Counted from the stretch's first letter, positions 1 to 6,515 are shown. The stretch is DNA of 7,248 nt from Bacteroidota bacterium (GCA_023429265.1 JAEYVS010000132.1:1-7248), one strand, 5' to 3'. Program-made: numbers and translations. Notes: generated by a model from the sequence alone, not told the origin.

Positions 1-1165
1 AATGATTTCCGGCTGTCTTCAGTTCATTTACAAGCATCGATATCTCTCTGCCGGCAATGTCATATATCTTTATCTTTACTATCATATCCATTGGGATACT
101 GAAAGCAATATTTGTTGTTGGATTAAAAGGATTAGGAAAGTTTTGATGAAGCTTAAAATGAGAAGGAATTTCATTCGAAATATTTTGTACAGACACTATC
201 CCATTTTCATTAAATACCGATAATCCGGTTCCGAATGTGCCGATCCAAATGTTGGCATTACTATCTTGAGCTATTGCCGTAAGACTGTTAGAAGCAATCG
301 GTGAATTGCTATCGTTATAAACTGTCCATACAGTATCATTATATTTTACTAAACCTTCTCCTGTAGCCAGCCATTTATTTTCATTTCTATCAATTAATAT
401 TTTTAAAATGCTGGCATTAAAAGGAATACCTGAATTTGTATGGTTAAAGATTGTCCATGAAGAGGTATTGTATTTGACCAGCCAGCCAAATCTAACTCCG
501 ATCCATTTATTTTGTTGATTGTCTATTTCAATATCATATATCTCGTTATAAGGTAATGGCGAGTTTTGCTGTGTAAAATGAGTCCAGGAGTTATTGTCAT
601 AATGAACAAATCCATTAAAATACGGAACAATCCATTTATTGGCTTTTTCTATGGCTATGTCTATCGGGCCGCCTCCAGGGTACCCTGAGTTAGAATCACA
701 ATAAACAGACCAATTATTATTAGTCTTCCTTACAATACAACCTCCTGACCCAATCCAAATGGTTGAGTCATTCTCAAAATCAACAGCATATATTGAATTT
801 GTTGGTAAAGGTGAATTCGATGTGTTGTATTCTGTAAAGGTTTCACCATCGAATCGTATAAGTCCTTTAGTCACTGTTGTTATCCAAATTATACCTGACC
901 TATCAACATTTACCGTTATTCTGCTATTAGAATTAGGTATTGGAGAATTAGAAGAATCATATACTACCCAGTTACTCCCATTAAATTTAGCTAGTGCACT
1001 AGGAGTTCCAACCCAGATATTATTAAAATTATCTACAGCAATACTTTGAATTGTATTGCTTGGTAATCCCGAATTGTCTGTAGTATAAGTAATCCATTGC
1101 GGTCCCTGGGCAGTGAGAGGAATGGAGAAGAGAAGGAATAATAATATTAGTAATAATTGTTTCAT
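1..1165 (-). CDS. Secreted seven-repeat beta-propeller protein with T9SS type A sorting domain (3' end outside window)
   Basis: The frame is open for 388 codons from the ATG at 1165 to the window edge with no stop. Residues 1-20 are a signal peptide (MKQLLLILL..., ending LTAQ). Seven repeats of about 43 residues follow, with the W of an N-x-(I/K)-W-(I/V/L) motif at residues 51, 94, 137, 178, 221, 265 and 307. Each is followed by a G/F-L-x-K/R-(Y/F)-(N/D) strand, a W-T-x-(Y/F) strand and an NS-(P/G)-(I/L)-P turn. This is the pattern of two-component-regulator propeller (Reg_prop) repeats, here with no histidine kinase domain seen. From about residue 336 comes a T9SS type A sorting domain with QNFPNPFNPTT, IKIYDIAGREI and LVNELKTAGNH. 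Roughly the last 30 residues should lie outside the window. The protein is probably exported by Sec, crosses the outer membrane by T9SS, and is cell-surface or released. Its ligand is unknown. No clear ribosome binding site precedes the ATG. Confidence 0.9.
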   Translation of the reverse strand, partial: MKQLLLILLFLLFSIPLTAQGPQWITYTTDNSGLPSNTIQSIAVDNFNNIWVGTPSALAKFNGSNWVVYDSSNSPIPNSNSRITVNVDRSGIIWITTVTKGLIRFDGETFTEYNTSNSPLPTNSIYAVDFENDSTIWIGSGGCIVRKTNNNWSVYCDSNSGYPGGGPIDIAIEKANKWIVPYFNGFVHYDNNSWTHFTQQNSPLPYNEIYDIEIDNQQNKWIGVRFGWLVKYNTSSWTIFNHTNSGIPFNASILKILIDRNENKWLATGEGLVKYNDTVWTVYNDSNSPIASNSLTAIAQDSNANIWIGTFGTGLSVFNENGIVSVQNISNEIPSHFKLHQNFPNPFNPTTNIAFSIPMDMIVKIKIYDIAGREISMLVNELKTAGNH

Positions 1166-1640
1166 AGTGAAAGTTAATGAGAAAATCGGAATATAGCAAC
1201 GAATGTAACTCTGAAATGTTGCAGATTCATATTACCTAATCACTATTTGGAAAAACAAATCCCCTTGACAATAACCGTAAATATTACTATATTAGCAGGA
1301 ACATTTCCGTAGCTTTGAGATGTTACCGTTGTTCTTTGACATATTTGATTAAAAAATCATTTCGTGTGTTTATTCGTGGTAATTCTGTCAATTCCAACAG
1401 GGAGTTGTATAAGGTCTTAGGTGTGTCAATAATTCTCGTTACAAACTGGATCATCGAAAAAGCATAAAAACATCTAAACATTTGTTTTCACAAAACAGCA
1501 GAAAAAACTGCAAAAGGAAACTTCAATTAGGAACTGTCTGAAAAAACAATCCCAAATCTTTTATGGCAGCCAAACTTTTTATAAGCTCCTAAAAAAACAA
1601 CTCCAATAAATTTTACACAATTCTTATGATTATAGCCTGC
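1166..1640. other. 475-base intergenic region with no gene
   Basis: No convincing reading frame was found on either strand between the start of the propeller gene and the stop of the SirB1-like gene, and no tRNA-like arms were seen. It contains an orphan box TTCTTTGACATATTTG (1332-1347) followed by a small hairpin TGATT-AAAA-AATCA, two short inverted repeats (GTTTT/AAAAC at 1484-1496 and GCAG/CTGC at 1498-1511), and two similar A-rich segments at 1541-1562 and 1592-1614. None of these identifies a known RNA or element. No strong intrinsic terminator was found for the SirB1-like gene, which should end transcription in this region. Confidence 0.6.
1229..1258 (-). promoter_or_regulatory. Possible promoter of the propeller gene
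   Basis: On the minus strand TTGTTT (1258-1253) and TAATAT (1234-1229) are separated by 18 bases, giving a leader of about 55 bases before the ATG at 1165. The match to a sigma-70-like site is partial and the region is AT-rich, so this is a weak inference. No clear TAnnTTTG element of the Bacteroidota type was seen. Confidence 0.22.
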
Positions 1641-2519
1641 TTAATCAAAATAAGAAGCAAGCTTTTTTATCTGGTCTAGTCTTACCGTATCGTTCTCCTT
1701 CTCATACACATTCTCCAGGTTCGCGAATACCCGTTTAATTATTTCCTTATCTTCAGCGATCTTCAGGTATGGTATGTGATTAAACTCTTCCTCGTCTAAG
1801 CCCAACTTATCGAGAAACTGTATTACTTCATCCCTGGAAATTACAATTCCTTTATTGAACGGATCGATGAAAAACTCCTCGTTGCTATCCTGGTATTTAA
1901 TTATGAAATGTGACGGAAGATTTACTCCGAAAATAGGCAGGTGCAGCCTTTTACCAAGCAGGATATATAAAATGGATATGCTCACGGGAATACCAAGCTT
2001 TTTATCGATCACTTTATTTATGAAGCTATTATCCGGATCATAATAATTATCCGAATTCCCGTAAAATTTCTTTTCCACAAATAGGTAATCATTCATTATG
2101 TTAATTATGTCAACGGTATCGTGGCTCAGATATCCCCTGTCATCGATGCGTTTTTCTATGTCCAGAGCCATTTTATCGAGAATCATCTTATAATTGTCGA
2201 TATTAATGTCAGGATATCCATACATCGAAATTAGAAAAACAGCTTCTTCCAGTAGATCTTTATTTCCTTTCTTCTCGAGATTTTTGAACTTCTCATCAAG
2301 GAAATTAAAATTAATTGCAGAGATTATCTCATTTGCTCTCAGGGCAGTGAGAGGATCCTGAAAATCGGCATACTCCTTAAGGAAATTCACGATATTATCA
2401 CCGTGCGCGATAAGCCTGTCCCTGACATTATCATAAACAAATTCACTCTCATCGTCAAGGAGCTTTACCAGGCTTTGAAGTTCATTTTGCTGAAGAAGGG
2501 GTTCCTCGATTTTTTTCAT
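1641..2519 (-). CDS. SirB1/transglutaminase-like (Transglut_core2) family protein
   Basis: This 292-residue protein starts at the ATG at 2519. Residues 1-130 are predicted mostly helical. The core at about 140-222 carries the family marks: NDYLFVEKKFYGN (143-155), the GIPVS block (176-180), a G-V-N-L-P-S-H-F block (198-205) and FIDPF (217-221). Residues 255-292 look like one or two TPR-type helices. Members of this family are related to transglutaminases, but their enzymatic role is generally unproven. There is no cysteine anywhere in the protein. Ser180 sits where the nucleophile would be expected, with His204 and Asp219 as the remaining triad-like residues. No signal peptide is seen, so it is probably cytoplasmic. 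It is the last gene of the minus-strand run, only 11 bases after the transporter gene, so co-translation or co-transcription with it is likely. Confidence 0.85.
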   Translation of the reverse strand: MKKIEEPLLQQNELQSLVKLLDDESEFVYDNVRDRLIAHGDNIVNFLKEYADFQDPLTALRANEIISAINFNFLDEKFKNLEKKGNKDLLEEAVFLISMYGYPDINIDNYKMILDKMALDIEKRIDDRGYLSHDTVDIINIMNDYLFVEKKFYGNSDNYYDPDNSFINKVIDKKLGIPVSISILYILLGKRLHLPIFGVNLPSHFIIKYQDSNEEFFIDPFNKGIVISRDEVIQFLDKLGLDEEEFNHIPYLKIAEDKEIIKRVFANLENVYEKENDTVRLDQIKKLASYFD

Positions 2520-2530
2520 AATGTTTGGGT

Positions 2531-3763
2531 TTAGTTTTCTTTAACATTTTTAAGAAGTACCATTCCGATAATGAAGAACATACCTACAGACAGCACTGCA
2601 AGATTCTGGTTTCCCGTAAGGGCTGAAACCGCTCCGAAAGTAAGCGGTCCGAGTAGTGTGGATGTCTTGTCCATAAGCCCATAGAAGCCAAAGAATTCGG
2701 CTTTGGATTCATAGGGTACAAGCTTGCTCATCATTGTCCTTGAAAGGCTTTGCGTCGAACCCAGGAAGAGCCCTGCAAATCCTCCAACAAGAAAGAACTG
2801 ATGAACCTCACTTCCCATAATGGTAACATAAGAATCCACATTAATGAACAGAAAAATGTATAAAACAATTGCTATCCAGAAGAAAAGATTTATATAAATA
2901 GAACGAATAATGCCCACCTTATCCCCGATCGCTCCAAACAGGAATGAACCGAGCATCGCAGTAAGCTGAACTATTATGAAGAAAATCGCAAGCTCGGTAA
3001 TCTCAAACTCAAGTGTAGCAGCAGCGTATATGCCCGCAAAGAAGATTATTGTGTTTACAGCGTCGATGTAAAAAAAGAACGAGAGAAGGAAGTTTTTGAG
3101 ATTAGGGCGTTCTTTTATGTTCTTTATGGTTGTTAGTACTTTTTTAAATCCGTATTTGGTAAGGCTTGTCCCGGGATGCGGTTTATTCAGTTTTTCTTCT
3201 TTTACGAAAAGAAATAAGGGCAGTGAAAATATCAGGAAGACCAATGCCGTAACCACAAAGAGCAGATTAGGATTATCCTTTAAAGGGAATACCAAAACCA
3301 CGGAAACCAGAGAGCCGATGTAACCCACGGCATAGCCTATTCCCGAGACTTTGTTATAATACTTCTCCTCCACGAGCTCCGGGATAAAAGCATCATACAA
3401 AGCCAGCCCTGTCTGAAATCCTATATTAGACAAAATGAATAATGTAAGAGCGAACAGGATCGTTCCCGCCCCGGTAAAATACATAAGAGCAGTGCATATC
3501 ACACAAAGCATTGTAAAAAAGAAGAGATACTTTTTCTTATTGGATGTCAGGTCGGTAATGGCTCCGCAAACGGGACTGAGGATTGCGGTGATTATCATTG
3601 AGATATTAATTCCGATACCCCAGTAGAAGTCGCCAATGGAATCATTTCCGGCGATAACAGACCGGAAATAAACGGCGAAAACAAAGGCAACAATTATAAC
3701 TGCGTAGGACGAGTTAGCAAAATCGAAGAGTGACCAAGCGAAAACCCGGGATTTATTCTTCAT
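2531..3763 (-). CDS. MFS transporter, UMF1 / Atg22-like family
   Basis: This 410-residue inner-membrane protein has about 12 hydrophobic segments. Family marks are the N-terminal W-S-L-F-D-F-A-N-S-S-Y block (10-20), the MFS motif-A-like GAITDLTSNKKK (67-78) with its second-half counterpart GAIGDKVG (278-285), D-A-F-I-P-E-L (124-130) followed by S-G-I-G-Y-A-V-G-Y-I-G (140-150), and S-L-S-R-T-M-M-S-K-L-V-P then E-F-F-G-F-Y (339-350, 356-361). These are typical of the UMF1 family, which includes fungal Atg22 vacuolar effluxers. In bacteria the substrate is usually unknown and nothing here specifies it. Length is near the family norm and the ATG start at 3763 gives an intact N-terminal motif. The gene lies 53 bases after nusB and 11 bases before the SirB1-like gene, consistent with one transcript. 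Confidence 0.9.
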   Translation of the reverse strand: MKNKSRVFAWSLFDFANSSYAVIIVAFVFAVYFRSVIAGNDSIGDFYWGIGINISMIITAILSPVCGAITDLTSNKKKYLFFFTMLCVICTALMYFTGAGTILFALTLFILSNIGFQTGLALYDAFIPELVEEKYYNKVSGIGYAVGYIGSLVSVVLVFPLKDNPNLLFVVTALVFLIFSLPLFLFVKEEKLNKPHPGTSLTKYGFKKVLTTIKNIKERPNLKNFLLSFFFYIDAVNTIIFFAGIYAAATLEFEITELAIFFIIVQLTAMLGSFLFGAIGDKVGIIRSIYINLFFWIAIVLYIFLFINVDSYVTIMGSEVHQFFLVGGFAGLFLGSTQSLSRTMMSKLVPYESKAEFFGFYGLMDKTSTLLGPLTFGAVSALTGNQNLAVLSVGMFFIIGMVLLKNVKEN

Positions 3764-3764
3764 T

Positions 3765-3793
3765 AACAGTTAAAATTGTGAACAAAAACTGTT
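3765..3793. repeat. Inverted repeat just upstream of the transporter start
   Basis: A perfect 7-base inverted repeat, AACAGTT (3765-3771) and AACTGTT (3787-3793), flanks a 15-base loop directly before the transporter ATG at 3763. In the leader RNA it would place a weak AT-rich stem next to the start codon, which might affect translation. On the plus strand it ends in a short T run, but there is no plus-strand gene to terminate. The stem could be chance in AT-rich DNA. Confidence 0.3.
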
Positions 3794-3816
3794 TTTCAAA
3801 AAAATACAACTCACAC

Positions 3817-4293
3817 TTAACTGGAACGCTGTTCGTTTTTCTTTTTAAGATCTAATAATCCCCTGCCGGATTTATTGAGCTTATTGTCCTTTTTGAGCTC
3901 ATCCAATACCGCGTCCAGAACACCATTAACAAATTTTCCGCTGTTCTTTGTGCAGAAATCCTTGGCAATGTCTATAGCTTCATTGATTGAAACCTTTGGG
4001 GGGATATCGGGAAAGTAAAGCAACTCGGCAATTCCCATTCGTAGAATGATCTTGTCGACAATGGCAATACGCTCAAACTCCCAGTTCTCGACTTTTTTCA
4101 CAATAAACTCATCGAGCATTGGAATATTTTGTGAGACTCTGTCTATAAGCTCTGAAGAAAAATTTTTGCCGTCCTCATCATTAATATCCGTTAAGAGGTC
4201 ACCTTTAATTTTTTCCAGAGGTTCCTGCGCTATCTCACTTGCGTAAAGAACCTGCATAACTTTAATGCGTACTTCCCGTCTTTTAGAAGTCAT
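3817..4293 (-). CDS. nusB: Transcription antitermination factor NusB
   Basis: NusB pairs with ribosomal protein S10 (NusE) to bind boxA RNA and support antitermination of rRNA operons. The 158-residue product shows the family pattern end to end: R-R-E-V-R-I-K-V-M-Q-V-L-Y (5-17), then N-W-E-F-E-R-I-A-I-V-D-K-I-I-L-R (70-85) leading into M-G-I-A-E-L-L, I-N-E-A-I-D-I-A-K-D-F (103-113) and K-F-V-N-G-V-L-D (120-127). It is about 20 residues longer than the E. coli protein because of a basic C-terminal tail (KKDNKLNKSGRG... onward, about 134-158). The start is the ATG at 4293. It sits 47 bases after the DUF218 gene and 53 bases before the transporter gene. No interruption is seen. Identification is firm. 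Confidence 0.96.
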   Translation of the reverse strand: MTSKRREVRIKVMQVLYASEIAQEPLEKIKGDLLTDINDEDGKNFSSELIDRVSQNIPMLDEFIVKKVENWEFERIAIVDKIILRMGIAELLYFPDIPPKVSINEAIDIAKDFCTKNSGKFVNGVLDAVLDELKKDNKLNKSGRGLLDLKKKNEQRSS

Positions 4294-4340
4294 TACCTGA
4301 AGTTATAAATAATTCTTGTATCTAAAAAGTTAAATCTGAA

Positions 4341-5327
4341 TCATCCAAATCCGAGCACCCAGTACATCAGAACAGCCACACTCTCCTTCATACAGAATAA
4401 TATGCCTCCCTGGGTTGAAAGAGGCGTATCTGAAGATATTGTAATGGCATCCATATCGTTAAATTTACATATTTCCTTAATACGATAAAGATGATAATCA
4501 TCCGATACAACTACTATCCTGTCCCAATTTCTTCTTTTATATAAATTGTCCCTGACGAATGTGATTTGCTCAAAAGTAGAGAAGGTCACCTTTTCAACAA
4601 TAAGATCTTTTTCTTGTACGCCGTACTTTATCAGTTCGTTACGGGCAACTTCCGACTCAGACAGCTCCTGTGGTGAGCCGCTCCCTGTAACAACCAGTAA
4701 AGGAACAAGTCCGGCTTTGTATATTTCGTACCCTTTGTTAATTCTTTCTCTTAATACCGGAGACGGCCGGTTGCCCCCCCAGACTGCCGCTCCAAAGATT
4801 ATCCCCGCATCTGCGATTCTTTCTGTAGTATCTATCCCATTAAGATATTCAGCCGAATCGTCCTTATAATTATATATTTGTAAAAAAATTATGAATATTA
4901 TTACAGCCAGTGAAAACACGGTAAAGAATATCTTCCTTGCCGGCCTGAGCTTTTTATTGTGAGTCAAAGTTACGGACAATAGGGACAGGAAAATAAAAAT
5001 ATTCCCGGCTATGAATCCAAAGGTAAAGTAAACTTTTTCGTCCTTTGAGAATACATTTCCAAAAATAAACAGGACAAACAGACTGGCTGCCCCCACCAGT
5101 GTCAGTACGGCAAAAACCGACTCCTTGGTCTCTGAATTTGTAAATATGTTTATTGTGATGAGTATAATGATGGCACCGAAGAAGATTATGCTGAGAATGT
5201 TTCCCGTTTTGGAAAAATCGAGACTTTCGAGCATTAGCCCCTGGTTATTGTACCTCATATAGGAAATCAATAAGAAAGAGGTAACCTCAATAAAGAGCAG
5301 GATAAATAAAAATAATAATCGTTTGAT
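4341..5327 (-). CDS. Multi-spanning membrane protein with DUF218 (SanA/ElyC/YdcF-like) domain; probable ATC start
   Basis: The C-terminal half (about residues 170-310, counted from the ATC at 5327) is a DUF218 domain: A-D-A-G-I-I-F-G-A-A-V-W-G-G (172-185), P-S-P-V-L-R-E-R-I (188-196), V-T-G-S-G (213-217), S-E-V-A-R-N-E-L-I-K-Y-G-V (225-237), S-T-F-E-Q-I (250-255) and V-V-V-S-D-D-Y-H-L (272-280). Relatives SanA and ElyC act in envelope integrity, but no reaction is established. Canonical starts available are TTG 5270, ATG 5258 and ATG 5234; ATG 5258 would be the conservative choice. The frame stays open and coding-like up to 5339, and an ATC at 5327 would begin KRLLFLFILLFIEVTSFLLI, a clear first membrane segment. 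With it the protein has five segments (about 3-23, 43-61, 70-93, 100-121, 132-152). The very basic loop KKLRPARK between the fourth and fifth would be cytoplasmic, placing DUF218 in the periplasm. The domain call is firm; the start is inferred. Confidence 0.85.
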   Translation of the reverse strand: MKRLLFLFILLFIEVTSFLLISYMRYNNQGLMLESLDFSKTGNILSIIFFGAIIILITINIFTNSETKESVFAVLTLVGAASLFVLFIFGNVFSKDEKVYFTFGFIAGNIFIFLSLLSVTLTHNKKLRPARKIFFTVFSLAVIIFIIFLQIYNYKDDSAEYLNGIDTTERIADAGIIFGAAVWGGNRPSPVLRERINKGYEIYKAGLVPLLVVTGSGSPQELSESEVARNELIKYGVQEKDLIVEKVTFSTFEQITFVRDNLYKRRNWDRIVVVSDDYHLYRIKEICKFNDMDAITISSDTPLSTQGGILFCMKESVAVLMYWVLGFG

Positions 5328-5414
5328 GTCTTGATCACTTTAATTTTAAAGATCAGTGCCCATATCAAAAATATGAAAAGACCGGGATTAAGTCAATGTT
5401 TACCGTTATTTTGC

Positions 5415-6383
5415 TTATACTTTTGAGAAGTAAAAATAGAAGCCCAGAATAACGATGCTTGCAGACATTACAATAAGGGATATAAAATCCAGCCTCTTGG
5501 ACTGCTGCTGTTTCCCGGCTTCGTAAAGCTTTAATGAGAATGCAGATATGAATATGCAGGCAAATATGTATATGAATGCAATATTATGCAGAATGTCCAG
5601 GAATGTAAAGCTCGCTGTCTCCGGCAGTGTTGAAGCAATGACAAATGAATTAGCTATGGCAGCAAACAACGCGCCAACAGAAAGTCCGAACCTCGGGTCA
5701 AGGTCCATTGGGTTTATCAGGAAAGTGATCAATGAAAGCAGTATTGATATGAATAGACCAATGAATAATTTCAGGAATAGATTCGTCCCTTTCCTTTTTA
5801 TGGTAAATTCAAACACCACCCTGGAATAAGGCGGATAATCAGTAGATGAGACAGTAGGATCTCCATAATTCGTTTCATAGATATAATCCTCTTCTCTGAT
5901 GCTGTATCCGGTAATCTCCCAATCCTGCAGCATTTCATTTACTGCGCTGTCCAGCTTTGTGCCGGCTACGTCCGGAATGAATACCGTAGTGTTCTTATCC
6001 TCGAAGTCCTCTAAGATTATCTCAATTTTATGTTCATCGAATGGAAAATTACCAATATCCCATTTCTCGCGCAGCACAGAATTTACACGAAAGGTCTGGT
6101 AATTTACCTCTCCGTAATCTTCTGTGAATACTGTTTGTTTTTCAAGTTCTTTATCATTTACAAGCTCGAATGACTCGGAAGGATTGAGACTATCGTTTTT
6201 GAATGTGTACCAGAGGTAAAAATCTATGTTAAGCTGATTCCCTGGGAAGTCAATATCGTAGACAGAAAAGACATACATTCCAACAGTTATGGTATCTGCG
6301 CCTTCCTCTTCCTGAGAAAAAACAGGAAGGGTAAAGCTAATAAACGAGAATAGCGCTAAAAGGAAAATTGTATGCTTTCTGAT
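5415..6383 (-). CDS. Bacterial pentameric ligand-gated ion channel homologue (pLGIC); probable ATC start
   Basis: Counted from the ATC at 6383 the protein has 322 residues. Residues 1-23 form a signal peptide (RKHTIFLLALF...VFSQ). The extracellular domain starts with D-T-I-T-V-G-M-Y-V (30-38), matching strand beta1 of GLIC. It contains the Pro-loop motif F-P-F-D (113-116) without the Cys pair of animal receptors, W-E-I-T-G-Y (155-160, compare the W-D-I block of GLIC) and a Tyr-rich loop-C region (about 166-186). Four membrane segments follow: M1 about 202-223, M2 232-251, M3 259-283, M4 299-319. Hand alignment to GLIC puts Asp229 at the -2' acidic ring and Phe240 at the 9' gate, which would suit cation selectivity (inference). 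The first canonical start, ATG 6278, would delete the signal peptide and half of beta1. AGGGGA lies six bases before the ATC. The ligand is unknown. It heads the minus-strand run. Confidence 0.85.
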   Translation of the reverse strand: MRKHTIFLLALFSFISFTLPVFSQEEEGADTITVGMYVFSVYDIDFPGNQLNIDFYLWYTFKNDSLNPSESFELVNDKELEKQTVFTEDYGEVNYQTFRVNSVLREKWDIGNFPFDEHKIEIILEDFEDKNTTVFIPDVAGTKLDSAVNEMLQDWEITGYSIREEDYIYETNYGDPTVSSTDYPPYSRVVFEFTIKRKGTNLFLKLFIGLFISILLSLITFLINPMDLDPRFGLSVGALFAAIANSFVIASTLPETASFTFLDILHNIAFIYIFACIFISAFSLKLYEAGKQQQSKRLDFISLIVMSASIVILGFYFYFSKV

Positions 6384-6389
6384 GTATGG

Positions 6390-6395
6390 TCCCCT
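6390..6395 (-). promoter_or_regulatory. Ribosome binding site supporting the ATC start of the ion channel gene
   Basis: AGGGGA on the minus strand stands six bases before the ATC at 6383, the usual distance for initiation, and it is one of the few clear purine-rich sites in the window. There is no ATG, GTG or TTG in this frame between the site and codon 36, so it points to the ATC as the initiator. Confidence 0.55.
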
Positions 6396-6457
6396 TTTTT
6401 GAGATTCACTTAAAATACAAAAAATAAACTAATCAAAAAATTATAAATTTAGACGTG

Positions 6458-6469
6458 AAAGTGCACTTT
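6458..6469. promoter_or_regulatory. 12-base perfect palindrome in the divergent region, possible operator
   Basis: AAAGTGCACTTT reads the same on both strands and lies in the 162-base spacer between the divergent channel and tmk genes, about 75-90 bases from each start. Such sites are often bound by dimeric regulators, but no regulator gene is visible nearby and a chance occurrence in a spacer this long is possible. Confidence 0.3.
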
Positions 6470-6486
6470 TCTTCGCCGAATAATTA

Positions 6487-6515
6487 TTTTGCTAATCTCT
6501 ATAAAAATGCATAAT
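6487..6515 (+). promoter_or_regulatory. Possible promoter of tmk
   Basis: TTTTGC (6487-6492) and CATAAT (6510-6515) are spaced by 17 bases and would start transcription near 6522, giving a leader of about 24 bases before the TTG at 6546. The -35 match is weak and the region is AT-rich. A minus-strand promoter for the channel gene must also lie in this spacer but could not be assigned. Confidence 0.3.

Noticed and set aside
2..1049. Plus-strand frames at 2-223 and 759-1049
   Set aside because: They lie opposite the propeller gene, whose minus-strand translation has a signal peptide, regular repeats and a sorting domain; the plus-strand products resemble nothing and have no start context.
1360..1450. 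Possible degenerate CRISPR repeat or tRNA in the gene-free region
   Set aside because: No repeated unit with regular spacing and no cloverleaf arms or T-loop consensus could be found.
1484..1511. Short inverted repeats GTTTT/AAAAC and GCAG/CTGC as a terminator for the SirB1-like gene
   Set aside because: Stems of four or five bases, with no GC-rich stem followed by a T run in the right orientation, are too weak to call a terminator.
1541..1614. Two similar A-rich segments at 1541-1562 and 1592-1614, and GAACTGTCTG at 1531-1540 resembling an insertion-sequence end
   Set aside because: The similarity is mostly due to A and T runs, there is no matching inverted copy, no target duplication and no transposase nearby.
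5338..5414. Possible extra small gene on the minus strand between the channel and the DUF218 gene
   Set aside because: The frame containing LFIFLIWALIFKIK ends soon after at a TGA, starts after a stop without a clear initiator and lacks a ribosome binding site; it is more likely chance hydrophobic codons in AT-rich DNA.
1855..6102. Other plus-strand open frames of 60-110 codons inside the minus-strand genes
   Set aside because: Each is the antisense shadow of a recognised gene with family motifs over its full length.
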